A stretch of 64,000 nt of DNA from an uncultured Bacteriovoracaceae bacterium (GTDB lineage: Bacteria > Bdellovibrionota > Bacteriovoracia > Bacteriovoracales > Bacteriovoracaceae): the NCBI GenBank assembly GCA_937923325.1, contig CAKZUQ010000016.1, positions 60,224 to 124,223 on the forward strand. The letters are read 5' to 3'. A model generated the notes under the pieces. It ran no database searches. It was not told the origin of the DNA and saw only the letters and a program-made list of their open reading frames with translations. Shown here one piece after another: positions 24,830-33,687 of the stretch; the first letter of the stretch is position 1, and every line of letters starts with the position of its first letter. A program made the translations under genes and the position numbers.

Positions 24830-25024
24830 TTGGGAAATCGAAGAGCAAAAGACATTATCAAGAAACTAAAATCTAGTGGATTTGTAGAGGTCGGACAAAG
24901 AGGCTCTCATAGAAAGCTTAAGTATTTAAAGGTTGTAATTATAGTTCCTGACCATGGCAGTCGAGACTTAGGGAGGGGACTTATAAAAGCAATTGAAAGA
25001 CAGTCGGGAGTTAAACTTTTATGA
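24830..25024 (+). CDS. hicA: HicA-type mRNA interferase toxin
   Basis: 64 residues with the double-stranded RNA-binding-like HicA fold: RRAKDIIKKLKSSGFVEVGQRGSHRKLK contains the conserved G-S-H, where His is catalytic, followed by IIVPDHGSRDLGRGLIKAIERQSG. It starts at TTG 24830 after a TAGGAG site. The end overlaps hicB by 4 bases (ATGA). Confidence 0.9.
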   Translation: MGNRRAKDIIKKLKSSGFVEVGQRGSHRKLKYLKVVIIVPDHGSRDLGRGLIKAIERQSGVKLL

Positions 25025-25440
25025 TTAAGTACAAAGCAAAAATAGTAAAAGACGAAGCTGGATATTTTGTATCGTTTCCTGATCTCGAAGGATGCTTTTC
25101 GTTCGGTGCGACTTTTTGTGAGGTCTTTGAAAATGCTAAGGAGTCATTGGATCTCTATTTAGAAGAAGCAAATGATCCCAAATGGCCTTTACCAGAAGCT
25201 TTCGATTATAAGGGAAGAAATTTTCATTGGATCACTCCAAGTCCAGAACTTGGAATCCCCTTAATGATTAGAGAGGCAAGAAAATCTAAAAATATCTCTC
25301 AACAAAATGCTGCTGATCTTTTAGGTATGAAACTTCAAACTTATCAAAAATTAGAGTACATAAGTAAATCTAATCCAACAGCTATGACTCTTTTAAAGAT
25401 AGCTAAGGCATTTGAAGTAAAGTTTGAAATATCAGCTTGA
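25021..25440 (+). CDS. hicB: HicB-type antitoxin
   Basis: 139 residues: the partial RNase H-like HicB fold (YKAKIVKDEAGYFVSFPDLEGCFSFGATFCEVFENAKESLDLYLEEA) and a C-terminal XRE HTH (MIREARKSKNISQQNAADLLGMKLQTYQKLE). It neutralises HicA and represses the operon. Coupled to hicA by a 4-base overlap. Confidence 0.9.
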   Translation: MIKYKAKIVKDEAGYFVSFPDLEGCFSFGATFCEVFENAKESLDLYLEEANDPKWPLPEAFDYKGRNFHWITPSPELGIPLMIREARKSKNISQQNAADLLGMKLQTYQKLEYISKSNPTAMTLLKIAKAFEVKFEISA

Positions 25441-25574
25441 TGCTTAAAAAATAGGCAGTCATTAGGTATATGTTTATCTCTAAGTGAATGATATTATTTG
25501 ATTTAGATTCTTTTTTATATACAGACTAAAAATAGCACTATAATTAGGCTCTTATCAATATGTGAGGTTTTAAT

Positions 25575-26240
25575 TTGATAGAAGTAAATTCGGTATCATA
25601 CTCATATCAACAAGACCATGTTGTGCTTAATAATATAAGTATTTCTATAGAGCAAGGTGAGTTTATTGGTCTTCTCGGACGAAATGGTGCAGGTAAAAGT
25701 ACATTCATTGATTTACTTTTAGGTTACAAGCACCCGTCAACCGGGGATATACTTCTAAATGGGTATAACCCTCATAATAGAGATGTTAATTTCAGAAATG
25801 AAATAGCATATCTCTCTCATGATATACAACTAAAAGGTGGGCTGTCTGTAAGTGAATTTCTTTATTTTCATTCTATGTTTTATAAAAACTATTCTATAGA
25901 GATACAAAATGAACTTTTGACATATTTTGATATTTCTTCAGGTAGCATGATTGGTTCTCTTTCCACTGGTCAGCAAAAGAAAGTTCAAGCTATAGCAGGG
26001 TTCGCCTCTGATACTAAAATCATAATTATTGATGAAATTACAGCTGTTTTAGACCCTGAAGCTAGAAATAAGTTTTTTAAAAAAATACTCGAACTGAGTC
26101 GAGTTCATAAAAAAACAATTATACTTGCAACCAACATCGCTGAAGATTTATATGAGCGAGTTGATAGAGTCCTATATATAAAGGATAGAGCTGGTTCTAT
26201 TCTTAGACCAGAACAAATAAAAGATGTGTTCAATGTATAA
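25575..26240 (+). CDS. ABC transporter ATP-binding protein
   Basis: 221 residues: Walker A GRNGAGKST, Q-loop region with YLSHDIQ (His rather than Gln at the loop), signature LSTGQQKKV and Walker B IIIIDEITAVLDPEA. The usual His switch is replaced by Asn in ILATNIAED. Similar to exporters of the multidrug/CcmA type. Starts at TTG 25575 with GAGG 8 bases upstream. The next gene starts inside its last codons, so the membrane protein with ankyrin tail is its likely partner. Confidence 0.88.
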   Translation: MIEVNSVSYSYQQDHVVLNNISISIEQGEFIGLLGRNGAGKSTFIDLLLGYKHPSTGDILLNGYNPHNRDVNFRNEIAYLSHDIQLKGGLSVSEFLYFHSMFYKNYSIEIQNELLTYFDISSGSMIGSLSTGQQKKVQAIAGFASDTKIIIIDEITAVLDPEARNKFFKKILELSRVHKKTIILATNIAEDLYERVDRVLYIKDRAGSILRPEQIKDVFNV

Positions 26241-27669
26241 TTTAGATAAGGTGTTTATAAAAAAAATTGTTTATTATATGATAAGTAAAAGGATTAAACT
26301 GATCCTGATTTCTTTTATTTCGATATTACTGGGAAGATTATTTGTTGGATATTATTATGCTGATCAGAACTTTCAAAACTATACATTCTTTATAGTTATT
26401 TTTCTTTTTTTGTTGTCTTTTTTACCCTTTTCGAGGCATTCAATACTACCTTCTGCAAATGTTTACCATAATTCAAACCTAGACTCCCAAAGTGGTAACT
26501 TTTCCTGGAAGTACCTGCATTCTATTGTTGAAGACAGAAGGAGCTTTCTAGTTTCGGTATTGATAGTCGAATTATTCTCTTCAATTAATATAGTTTTAAT
26601 TATAATTCTTGTTATGGTTTACCTACAGCAATCAGCATTGGTTATAACGTTGAGTTGTATTTTAGTAGTTCTAGTTACTTTAAAGGGTTTCATTTCAAAT
26701 ATAAAAAACCTAATAGAATTTCCAAGAAAGCACTATTTTAAATATGGAACAAGTAATGTTTCGAATTTTCTTTTAAGATTTTCTTTCATAGTACTTAAAG
26801 TCACACTTTTTTTATCCCATTTAGCCTTTTACGTTCTTACAGTTAAGTTTTTTGGAGAATTTAAAATTCTCTATGGTCTTATCGTTTCTGTACCTTTGCT
26901 GCTTTTTTATATCATTATCAACTTTAAAAATGTTCTTAGATCCTGGGAAGATGAAAGATTGAGCTTTAAAAAACATTCTGATTATTTAAAAGAGATTGCA
27001 GTTATTGCTCCATTTGTATTACTATTTAGTTTTCTAAATATGAAATATCACGGTCATATCTATCAAAACTCGGAAGTTCTTTTTAACCAGATTGAACAGG
27101 GAAACTTAAAAAAGATTAAAGATTACTCTTTTAAAGGTGATGACATCAATAAGATTGAAGAAAATGGGTTCAACCTGATTCACAAGGCAATAACTGAGAA
27201 TCAATTTGATATTGTAGAATATTTCATAAAAAAGGGTTCAAGCCTAGAACTTAAGGTACAAAGACGTAGGAAGAACCGCAACTACCAAAAAGGTATGTCT
27301 CCACTTATGCTAAGTGTAGATTACAATCGAAATAAGCTTTATAAATTGCTTGTGGGCTCTGGTGCAAAATCAAATGTTACCAATGAGCATAATATGTCTC
27401 TTTTTCATTTAGCTGTATTTAGATGCAACCCATTTGTTATGACTGACCTGTATCGTAGAGGAGTTGATATAAATGCTCAAAGCAAAGATGGTGAATCTGC
27501 ATATCATTTCGCTGTTAAAGGGAGCTGTTTAGTTGCCATTAAATACTTAAAGAGCATAGGAGTAAAAGAAGATTTGAGAAATTTAGACAATCAATCTTAC
27601 CTTGAGTTTGCAAAAGACAAGAGAGATATTTTTTTTCAACAGATATTACTTAATGAAAAGCTAAATTAA
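26233..27669 (+). CDS. ABC-type membrane protein fused to ankyrin repeats
   Basis: About the first 270 residues hold six or seven hydrophobic helices arranged like an ABC-2 permease; the last helix is VIAPFVLLFSFLNM. The remaining 190 residues are ankyrin repeats: NGFNLIHKAITENQFDIVEYFIKKGSSLE, GMSPLMLSVDYNRNKLYKLLVGSGAK, NMSLFHLAVFRCNPFVMTDLYRRGVDIN and GESAYHFAVKGSCLVAIKYLKSIG, each with the L-H/L-A and G-A/G-x-x turn. The fusion is in one uninterrupted frame. ATG 26233 overlaps the ATPase stop; ATG 26224 is an alternative. The repeats probably recruit a protein partner. Confidence 0.7.
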   Translation: MYNLDKVFIKKIVYYMISKRIKLILISFISILLGRLFVGYYYADQNFQNYTFFIVIFLFLLSFLPFSRHSILPSANVYHNSNLDSQSGNFSWKYLHSIVEDRRSFLVSVLIVELFSSINIVLIIILVMVYLQQSALVITLSCILVVLVTLKGFISNIKNLIEFPRKHYFKYGTSNVSNFLLRFSFIVLKVTLFLSHLAFYVLTVKFFGEFKILYGLIVSVPLLLFYIIINFKNVLRSWEDERLSFKKHSDYLKEIAVIAPFVLLFSFLNMKYHGHIYQNSEVLFNQIEQGNLKKIKDYSFKGDDINKIEENGFNLIHKAITENQFDIVEYFIKKGSSLELKVQRRRKNRNYQKGMSPLMLSVDYNRNKLYKLLVGSGAKSNVTNEHNMSLFHLAVFRCNPFVMTDLYRRGVDINAQSKDGESAYHFAVKGSCLVAIKYLKSIGVKEDLRNLDNQSYLEFAKDKRDIFFQQILLNEKLN

Positions 27670-27887
27670 TTTAACGAACTCTCCTTTCTAGATTTTATAT
27701 GGCCTTAGATAGTCTGTATCACTTTTCGATGCATTCGAATTTTTTACGAAATGAGACGAAGAAAATATTCTTTTTTATGTACTGGTAATTCAAGTCACTT
27801 AAAAGTGTTCACTTTACTTTTTTTTTACTCAAGACTACTTTGATTTTTTAGTTGATCGTTATAGTGAAATAAAGTCTAAATAGTTAC

Positions 27888-28145
27888 TTATGATAGTAAA
27901 ATATCTATATAAGTAGTTCCATTATTTACTGGAGACTTAGCCTTTGCGCTTTGTCCTTTTATTTGAACCTTCTTATCAGTAAATAGATCTTTGAGTTTCT
28001 TTTTCGAGATTTCTTTAAGTTCAATATTCTCGTTTTGTTTCTTTAAAGCTTCCATTAAAACAATATCAAGCCTAGCTTGTTTCGATTCAAGTTCAAGAGT
28101 TATGCGAAGTGAGTTTTCTGGTTGTTCTGGTATTTTATAAGTCAT
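27888..28145 (-). CDS. Small S4-like RNA-binding protein
   Basis: About 85 residues. RLDIVLMEALKKQNENIELKEISKKKLKDLFTDKKVQIKGQ, then SPVNNGTTYIDI, follows the S4 plan: R-L-D-x-x-L, then S-x-x-x-L-K-x-L, then V-x-I-x-G, then V-x-x-G-x-x-x-x-I. S4 domains bind RNA and usually sit on pseudouridine synthases or ribosomal proteins; here it stands alone. ATG 28145 is the likely start, with GTG 28160 as an alternative. Divergent from 28214. Confidence 0.5.
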   Translation of the reverse strand: MTYKIPEQPENSLRITLELESKQARLDIVLMEALKKQNENIELKEISKKKLKDLFTDKKVQIKGQSAKAKSPVNNGTTYIDILLS

Positions 28146-28213
28146 ACATTGATGTAACACTCTGTGTGATTTGTGTCAATTTACATTACTTAATATATCT
28201 TTATACTATACAC

Positions 28214-28522
28214 ATGGATTATAAAGTTAAAACTCATTTAGTTAACGAAAATTGTACAGTACTTCAATTAGAAATTGATAATGATTTCAGATGGGTACAT
28301 ATCTTTTCGAAGTTGAACTTACTTAAGTTAAATCTTTTATCTCAAAGAGATGAGATTATTAATGGTAACAATATCCATATCTTAGCTTTTGAGCACAGTG
28401 AACTCAGATATGACAACCGCTATGGAAGGTATGTGACCGATGATGACCAATTTATCCTTATAAACCACTCTGATGAAATTATTAGTTCAGATATTGACCA
28501 ACTGATTAAGTCTAACATTTAG
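28214..28522 (+). CDS. Hypothetical protein
   Basis: 102 residues, cytoplasmic by composition, with alternating strands and short helices. No family was recognised. The start at ATG 28214 follows a TATACT -10-like box at about 28202 and leaves a very short leader. An in-frame start at 28109 would overlap the divergent S4-like gene and is rejected. Confidence 0.4.
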   Translation: MDYKVKTHLVNENCTVLQLEIDNDFRWVHIFSKLNLLKLNLLSQRDEIINGNNIHILAFEHSELRYDNRYGRYVTDDDQFILINHSDEIISSDIDQLIKSNI

Positions 28523-28557
28523 TTTTAATAACCACATAAATTTTCCGATAAGAATAT

Positions 28558-29682
28558 GTGAGATATTTATTTGTTTTAATATATTCTTCCTTTGCCTTTA
28601 GTCTTTGTGACAGTGCTTTAATTTCACCACTTGATGGTTTTATTGAAAAGGTTACTTCTGTTGTTAAAAAGCCTTGGGCCGCAGCTAGTGAAGATCAGAT
28701 AAAAAAACATGTCTGCCAAACAAAGTATCCAAGTCTTCTTGATATGAAAGAGTATCTTTTGGATAGTAAAGACTTAGATAGCTCTTTTAGCCTATTAATC
28801 AATTCTCCAAAGTCCTATGATATGGATGAAGTAAAAACTGACCTCTCCGCATATGGCGCAGATAAATGTATCGATACAGTATGTAAAGCACAGAAAGTTT
28901 TTGGAGAGTCTGAAGGTATTGAACTGCTTTATATGTTAAAAAAATATGGCCTTAATGGCTCTCATTTAGTTCATAAGGATACAAAGCCGTGGACAAGTAA
29001 AATGCTAAAGCCCTATCTTAAAGGAATGGCCTCTGTTCCAAAATTCATGTTACCAATCAATAAAAACCAAAGATTTACCAAGTCCAGTAAAGACAGCACA
29101 GCTGTTGCAGATGCAATGATCAATTTCTATAATGGTGTCACCAACTTTTCTGATTCAAAGATAAGTTATACTACCTTTCATGAACTATCACATTATATAA
29201 GTGGGAATCTTCATGTTGAAGATGATCAAGAATGGTTTAAGGCAAGTAATTGGATTGATAGGCCTAAAAAAATAGAATTTAAAATTGAACCACTGAAAAA
29301 GACTCATTTTTCTTTTAATTCCACCAATCGTTCTTTGTTAGGACTTGGAAATCATAAGTTAAAGAATAATATGAATTTATTTGAACTTAATATGTCTAAG
29401 ATTGATGTTAAACTAAATAAAACAAAGAAACTTATAAATGGAATGCAAAATATTAAACCTGTTGAAGTTATTTCTAGATATGCAGAAACAAACCCCTTAG
29501 AGGACATTGCAGAATCAATGACAGCCTATAGATTTAATGCTTCATTGCTTAAAGAAACAAGTCCGAGCAGATATCAGTATCTTAAAGAGAATGTGTTTAT
29601 GGGTGCTGAGTATCTTGATGATTCAAACTGCATAGATCATAGTTCTAAAAGAGAAGCTTTTCTTAGGCGAATCACTAAGTAA
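28558..29682 (+). CDS. Exported protein with HExxH zinc-peptidase motif
   Basis: 374 residues with a signal-like N-terminus (YLFVLIYSSFAFSLC) and a zinc motif: His208-Glu209-x-x-His212 in TFHELSHYISGN. A downstream EDIAESMTAYRF (about residue 317) could give the third, acidic, ligand as in gluzincins of the lethal-factor type. Four Cys. Probably a secreted protease; the specificity is unknown. It starts at GTG 28558 with only a weak AAGAA site. Confidence 0.5.
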   Translation: MRYLFVLIYSSFAFSLCDSALISPLDGFIEKVTSVVKKPWAAASEDQIKKHVCQTKYPSLLDMKEYLLDSKDLDSSFSLLINSPKSYDMDEVKTDLSAYGADKCIDTVCKAQKVFGESEGIELLYMLKKYGLNGSHLVHKDTKPWTSKMLKPYLKGMASVPKFMLPINKNQRFTKSSKDSTAVADAMINFYNGVTNFSDSKISYTTFHELSHYISGNLHVEDDQEWFKASNWIDRPKKIEFKIEPLKKTHFSFNSTNRSLLGLGNHKLKNNMNLFELNMSKIDVKLNKTKKLINGMQNIKPVEVISRYAETNPLEDIAESMTAYRFNASLLKETSPSRYQYLKENVFMGAEYLDDSNCIDHSSKREAFLRRITK

Positions 29683-29764
29683 ATTACATCATTAATTTTC
29701 TTTCATTGCATAGAGCAAGCATGTCTGTTATCTAGATTCATACAAATCTATTCTTTGGAGAACC

Positions 29765-31033
29765 ATGGCCGATTTTAGCGCATTAAAGTTATTACCCTCA
29801 ATAATAAATTCCTTAAAAGGTAAAGGGTATAAATATCCAACGATCATTCAAGAAAGAGCAATACCTATTCTATTAAATGATAATGATCTTTTAGGTATTG
29901 CTCAGACAGGGACTGGGAAAACAGCTTCTTTTTCTTTGCCTCTTATCGATAAACTAGCCAGAAATCCTAAAGTGCTTACTCCGTACTCTTGTCGTGCTGT
30001 CATACTAGCTCCTACTAGAGAGCTTGCATCTCAAATTCAAGAAAACATACTTTCATATTCGAAATACACAGATCTTAAATCCTTGACGATTATGGGAGGC
30101 GTACGTAAAGAATACCAGATTGAAGCAATGAAAGAGGGCGTTGATATAATTGTTGCAACTCCTGGTAGATTCATGGATTTAATGGGGGATGATTATATAC
30201 TATTAAAAGATTTAGAAGTATTTGTTTTAGATGAAGCTGACATGATGTTAGATATGGGTTTCTTTGAAGATGTTAAAACTATTGCTAGTCTACTTCCTTT
30301 GAAGAGGCAAACAGTTATGTTTTCTGCAACTATGCCAAAAGAAATTGAATCTCTTACAAAAACTATTTTACATAACCCTGTTAAAGTTGAAACTGCACCG
30401 CAGTCATCAACACTAGATACCATAGATCAAAAAATTTACTATACACTTGAGGACAATAAGATACCTCTATTATTAAGCCTTTTAGAAGGGGATAGTATTA
30501 AGAGAACACTAGTCTTTTGCAAGGCCAAATACTCAGTCTCAGCAATTGTTGAGGCCTTAAATAGCGCAGGTATAAGTACGGGGGAAATTCATAGTAATAG
30601 AAACCAATCCCAAAGAAATCAGGCAATGTTGGATTTTTCTAATGGAGATATTAGAGTCCTTGTTGCAACAGACATTGCATCTAGAGGAATTGACGTTGAT
30701 GGAGTTACACATGTTATAAACTTTAATATGCCAGAAGATGCTAGTTTTTATGTTCATAGAATTGGACGTACGGCCAGAGCAGGTAAGGAAGGAGTTGCAA
30801 TTTCATTTTGTGCTGAAAGAGATCTATCCCTTTTAAGAAATGTGAAAAAATTAATCAAGACTGATATACCAGAAGTTTTAGATCACCCCTTTCATCACTT
30901 CTATCCACCATTGCCAAAGAAAGGAAAACACAGAGAATCTAGCTCTAGCATGAGAAAGAAAAACAGAAAAAGACCATCACAAGCACAAAGAGCTGCAAAG
31001 AAAAAACTTATTAGTAAACTTCAAAATAAATAA
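29765..31033 (+). CDS. DEAD-box RNA helicase, RhlE-like
   Basis: 422 residues with all DEAD-box motifs: Q motif YPTIIQERAIP, AQTGTGKT, PTRELASQ, GG, TPGR, LDEADMML, SAT, the C-terminal domain RTLVFCKAK, ATDIASRGIDV and HRIGRTARAG, then a basic tail of about 40 residues that helps bind RNA. It unwinds RNA, probably in ribosome assembly or mRNA decay. A paralogue is at 54245. Strong SD (TTTGGAG) and a strong terminator 5 bases after the stop. Confidence 0.95.
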   Translation: MADFSALKLLPSIINSLKGKGYKYPTIIQERAIPILLNDNDLLGIAQTGTGKTASFSLPLIDKLARNPKVLTPYSCRAVILAPTRELASQIQENILSYSKYTDLKSLTIMGGVRKEYQIEAMKEGVDIIVATPGRFMDLMGDDYILLKDLEVFVLDEADMMLDMGFFEDVKTIASLLPLKRQTVMFSATMPKEIESLTKTILHNPVKVETAPQSSTLDTIDQKIYYTLEDNKIPLLLSLLEGDSIKRTLVFCKAKYSVSAIVEALNSAGISTGEIHSNRNQSQRNQAMLDFSNGDIRVLVATDIASRGIDVDGVTHVINFNMPEDASFYVHRIGRTARAGKEGVAISFCAERDLSLLRNVKKLIKTDIPEVLDHPFHHFYPPLPKKGKHRESSSSMRKKNRKRPSQAQRAAKKKLISKLQNK

Positions 31034-31037
31034 CCAC

Positions 31038-31068
31038 TAAAGGCGCATAATTTATTCATGCGCCTTTA
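31038..31068. terminator. Strong bidirectional terminator
   Basis: TAAAGGCGCAT (31038-31048) and ATGCGCCTTTA (31058-31068) form an 11-pair perfect stem with a 9-base loop, followed by AGCTTTT. It separates the convergent helicase gene and the gene at 31084. Confidence 0.85.
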
Positions 31069-31083
31069 AGCTTTTATGCTATT

Positions 31084-31548
31084 CTACTTTTGAGATTTAC
31101 AGTAGATATAAGCGTGTGCAGAAAGTTTATTGTTACTTATTGAAATATAAGACTTATGTCTTTTAAATTGTGGTCCAGCGTATTCAAATATTAAAGTTCC
31201 CTCTTTAATTTTTCTTGCATACAACCTAAAATTATCTTTAACCCCTATAAAATGTCCCTCGTCATGAAAATCAAAGTTCTTAAATCCAAAAGATTCTGTG
31301 TTTTTGTATGACCAATCAGCAGTTCTTTTAAAATTAAACAAATCTCTATAGTTTGTGAAGTTTGGAACAATATCAGCTCTTGAGTTATAGTAAACACATT
31401 TCCATGTTTGATCTAGTTTAATGTCATATTCAATAAGTCTTGGAGTTGCCGACCTGAAGTTCTCTCTCATTATATCAACAATAAGATCTTGATGAGGAAC
31501 TCCTGCAATTGCTTTAATTGTAATTAGTGCTATAAATAATATTTTCAT
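31084..31548 (-). CDS. Small periplasmic protein, paralogue of 31558
   Basis: 154 residues with a signal peptide (MKILFIALITIKAIA). The mature part begins GVPHQDLIVDIMRENF, like GLPKDDFVVDAARESF in the neighbouring gene, and both contain a W-x-C segment and a late Y-x-Y-C; so they are paralogues from tandem duplication. Beta-rich, two Cys. No family was recognised. Confidence 0.6.
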   Translation of the reverse strand: MKILFIALITIKAIAGVPHQDLIVDIMRENFRSATPRLIEYDIKLDQTWKCVYYNSRADIVPNFTNYRDLFNFKRTADWSYKNTESFGFKNFDFHDEGHFIGVKDNFRLYARKIKEGTLIFEYAGPQFKRHKSYISISNNKLSAHAYIYCKSQK

Positions 31549-31557
31549 TTTTACCCT

Positions 31558-32094
31558 TTAGTTTTTTAAGATTATATCCCATTTATGGTTAAATACTTTC
31601 TCTCTGCTCGTGCTTTTTTCGTATGGTAAACAATAAGTGTATTCTGTTACTTGTAATTCAGGCATGATAATTGATGGAACAGTCGGATTGTCTTGAGTTC
31701 TAGCTCTCTCGATAATTAGACCTCCATGATTCTCCCTAACAAAGTGATAAAATTTTTTGTTTCCTTCTTTGTCAAACCTGTATGATGCTTTTGAGTTGTG
31801 TAATTCATAGTATGGAACATCAGTCTTAAAGAACGCAGACGCACCCATTAGACCATTTGACGTATAATTAAATTTTATTCCACCAAGTGTGACTCCTACA
31901 GAGCCAGATTGCTGTGAATATATTGGATATCTTCCACATACCCATAAACCTTTGTTTGGCAAAGTTCTATCAATTGATGGTGAAAAGCCTTTTTTAAATG
32001 ATTCTCTTGCAGCATCAACTACAAAGTCATCCTTAGGTAGTCCTGCAAACAAATTTAATGATGCTAGTGCAGTCATTAATAGTAATAATTTCAT
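31558..32094 (-). CDS. Small periplasmic protein, paralogue of 31084
   Basis: 178 residues with a signal peptide (MKLLLLMTALASLNLFA). Shared layout with the 31084 product: the P-x-D-x-x-V-D-x-x-R-E-x-F start, WVCGRY near residue 50 and EYTYC near the end. Nine bases separate the two genes and the SD (AAGGAG) is strong. Function unknown. Confidence 0.6.
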   Translation of the reverse strand: MKLLLLMTALASLNLFAGLPKDDFVVDAARESFKKGFSPSIDRTLPNKGLWVCGRYPIYSQQSGSVGVTLGGIKFNYTSNGLMGASAFFKTDVPYYELHNSKASYRFDKEGNKKFYHFVRENHGGLIIERARTQDNPTVPSIIMPELQVTEYTYCLPYEKSTSREKVFNHKWDIILKN

Positions 32095-32106
32095 ATAATC
32101 TCCTTG

Positions 32107-32529
32107 TTACTTTTGTATATCTAAATTATCTAGAATAAATTCTGTTTCATTAATTTTAAGCTTAAATTGCCATGAGCCCATCATTCCACCCATGTAATAT
32201 ATTTTAGAATTAAGGTAAACACCGTCTTCAAGCTTTTCAGTTTCTACTGGTCTTCCTCCGTGTTGATGACCATTCATAATCATCCATGAATAAAATTGAA
32301 TTGATCCTTTTGGTGTTCTATATAACTTTTGATTTGTTTGACTAGACTTTAAATCTACAAATCTAACTATATTTTGAGAATAAGCATTAAGATATGGGCC
32401 GTTTTTCCATTCGAGTTGTATACAAAGTTTATCTTCTGTACTCGCGATGCAGCTATTTTCATTTTGCATTGCAAGAAGCTTAGATCCAGTTAAGGTTAAC
32501 GCAACAACCATTATTATTAAGTATTTCAT
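32107..32529 (-). CDS. Exported YtkA/FixH-like protein
   Basis: About 140 residues with a signal peptide (MKYLIIMVVALTLTGSKLLA). The core YSWMIMNGHQHGGRPVETEKLEDGVY, then YYMGGMMGSWQFKLKI, matches the YtkA/FixH plan of an Ig-like domain with W-M-x-M, H-G-x-x-P-V and M-x-G-x-W. The His and Met residues could bind copper. ATG 32529 has GGAGAGAAGG; ATG 32541 is less likely. A related lipoprotein is at 33211. Confidence 0.55.
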   Translation of the reverse strand: MKYLIIMVVALTLTGSKLLAMQNENSCIASTEDKLCIQLEWKNGPYLNAYSQNIVRFVDLKSSQTNQKLYRTPKGSIQFYSWMIMNGHQHGGRPVETEKLEDGVYLNSKIYYMGGMMGSWQFKLKINETEFILDNLDIQK

Positions 32530-32659
32530 CCTTCTCTCCATATTTTGTTTTTTTTGTTTTTAGAGTCTTGTACAACAATAAAAAAACATTTTAAATGCAA
32601 CAATTTGTTGCAGTAATTTTACGTACATTCATGCTATATAAACTTTAATTGGAGTAGAT

Positions 32660-33208
32660 ATGTTTAAGTCGTTAGTTTTATTATTTGTATTAGTTGGCTG
32701 CGCGTCAAAGGCACATAAAGTAAAGTCTTTGTATGAGGGGAAGTTGCACGATGGAAAAGATATAATTATAGACTTAAAAGAGAAGTCGCACACTGTTTTT
32801 ATTTTTATGTCTTCAAGGTGTCCTTGTTCGGAATCTCATAACGATATTATTAAATCATTATCTAAAGAATATAAAAATGTTAACTTCGTAGGTGTTCACT
32901 CAAATTATAATGAAAAGATTGGGCATGTTAAAAAGTATTTCAAAGGCTTAAATTTTAATTTTCCAATATTATACGATATTGACTCAAAGTTAGCTAAAGA
33001 GTTTGGTGCTGTTAAAACTCCTCATGTTTTCATATTAAATTCTTCTAGTAAGACTGTTTACTCTGGTAATATTACAAACTCATCGAATGGAAGAACAGCA
33101 AAAGTAAACCATCTAAAGATAGCACTTGACGATATTAAGTCTGGAATTGAACCTTTAATCTCTCGTCGAAAGAGCTTGGGTTGTTATATCCCAATTAAAA
33201 AGGATTAA
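32660..33208 (+). CDS. Thioredoxin-fold redoxin lipoprotein
   Basis: 182 residues: lipobox LFVLVGCAS, then a peroxiredoxin/ResA-type fold. The redox site is FMSSRCPCSESH, a C-P-C motif, and the later cis-Pro loop is present (AVKTPHVFIL). It would sit in the periplasm on a lipid anchor. Adjacency to a YtkA-like lipoprotein and a RegB/RegA system suggests a SCO/PrrC-like role in copper or disulfide handling, as inference. Good SD (GGAG). Confidence 0.7.
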   Translation: MFKSLVLLFVLVGCASKAHKVKSLYEGKLHDGKDIIIDLKEKSHTVFIFMSSRCPCSESHNDIIKSLSKEYKNVNFVGVHSNYNEKIGHVKKYFKGLNFNFPILYDIDSKLAKEFGAVKTPHVFILNSSSKTVYSGNITNSSNGRTAKVNHLKIALDDIKSGIEPLISRRKSLGCYIPIKKD

Positions 33209-33210
33209 AT

Positions 33211-33687
33211 ATGAATACAAAACTATTATTTATATTATTTTTTATCGTTTCCTGTGGTAACGGCCACCTTTTTAAGGCATTAGATTCTTCAGGTTCATCT
33301 GAAAGACTTTATGGGGGTGCTGAAGTCAATTTTGCATGGCCAGACTCAAGGTATGAGTTTAGTCTAGATTTCATTCAAGGTGTAAGTGTTGGGAGTAATT
33401 CATCATTTTATTTGAAATTCTGGGATGCTTACCAAGAAAAAAAAGAAGATTATTTATTACTTCAAGATAAATTGTGTGTCTTTTTGTGGATGAAAATGCC
33501 AAGTGGTGCTGAGCACGGTTCAAGCCCTGTAATCTTGAAAAAAGAACGTGATTCTTACTTGGTAGATGATGTTTACTTTATTATGCCAGGAGAGTGGCAG
33601 GTACACATCAGAACAATCTTGGATACAACTTCTTGTACTAAAAACTCACCATATCTTAAGGAAAAAATTGTTAAAGTTAGTATCTAA
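33211..33687 (+). CDS. YtkA/FixH-like lipoprotein
   Basis: 158 residues: lipobox FFIVSCGNG, then a beta-rich domain with VFLWMKMPSGAEHGSSPV and YFIMPGEWQVHI, the same W-M-x-M, H-G-x-x-P-V, M-x-G-x-W plan as the product of 32107. Probably periplasmic metal or cytochrome-oxidase-related. It begins two bases after the redoxin gene (SD AAGGA) and overlaps the next gene. Confidence 0.6.
   Translation: MNTKLLFILFFIVSCGNGHLFKALDSSGSSERLYGGAEVNFAWPDSRYEFSLDFIQGVSVGSNSSFYLKFWDAYQEKKEDYLLLQDKLCVFLWMKMPSGAEHGSSPVILKKERDSYLVDDVYFIMPGEWQVHIRTILDTTSCTKNSPYLKEKIVKVSI

Noticed and set aside
24615..24869. 84-residue plus-strand ORF before hicA
   Set aside because: Overlaps the start of the carboxypeptidase gene and the hicA frame, low-complexity hydrophobic sequence, no SD; the region is the HicAB promoter.
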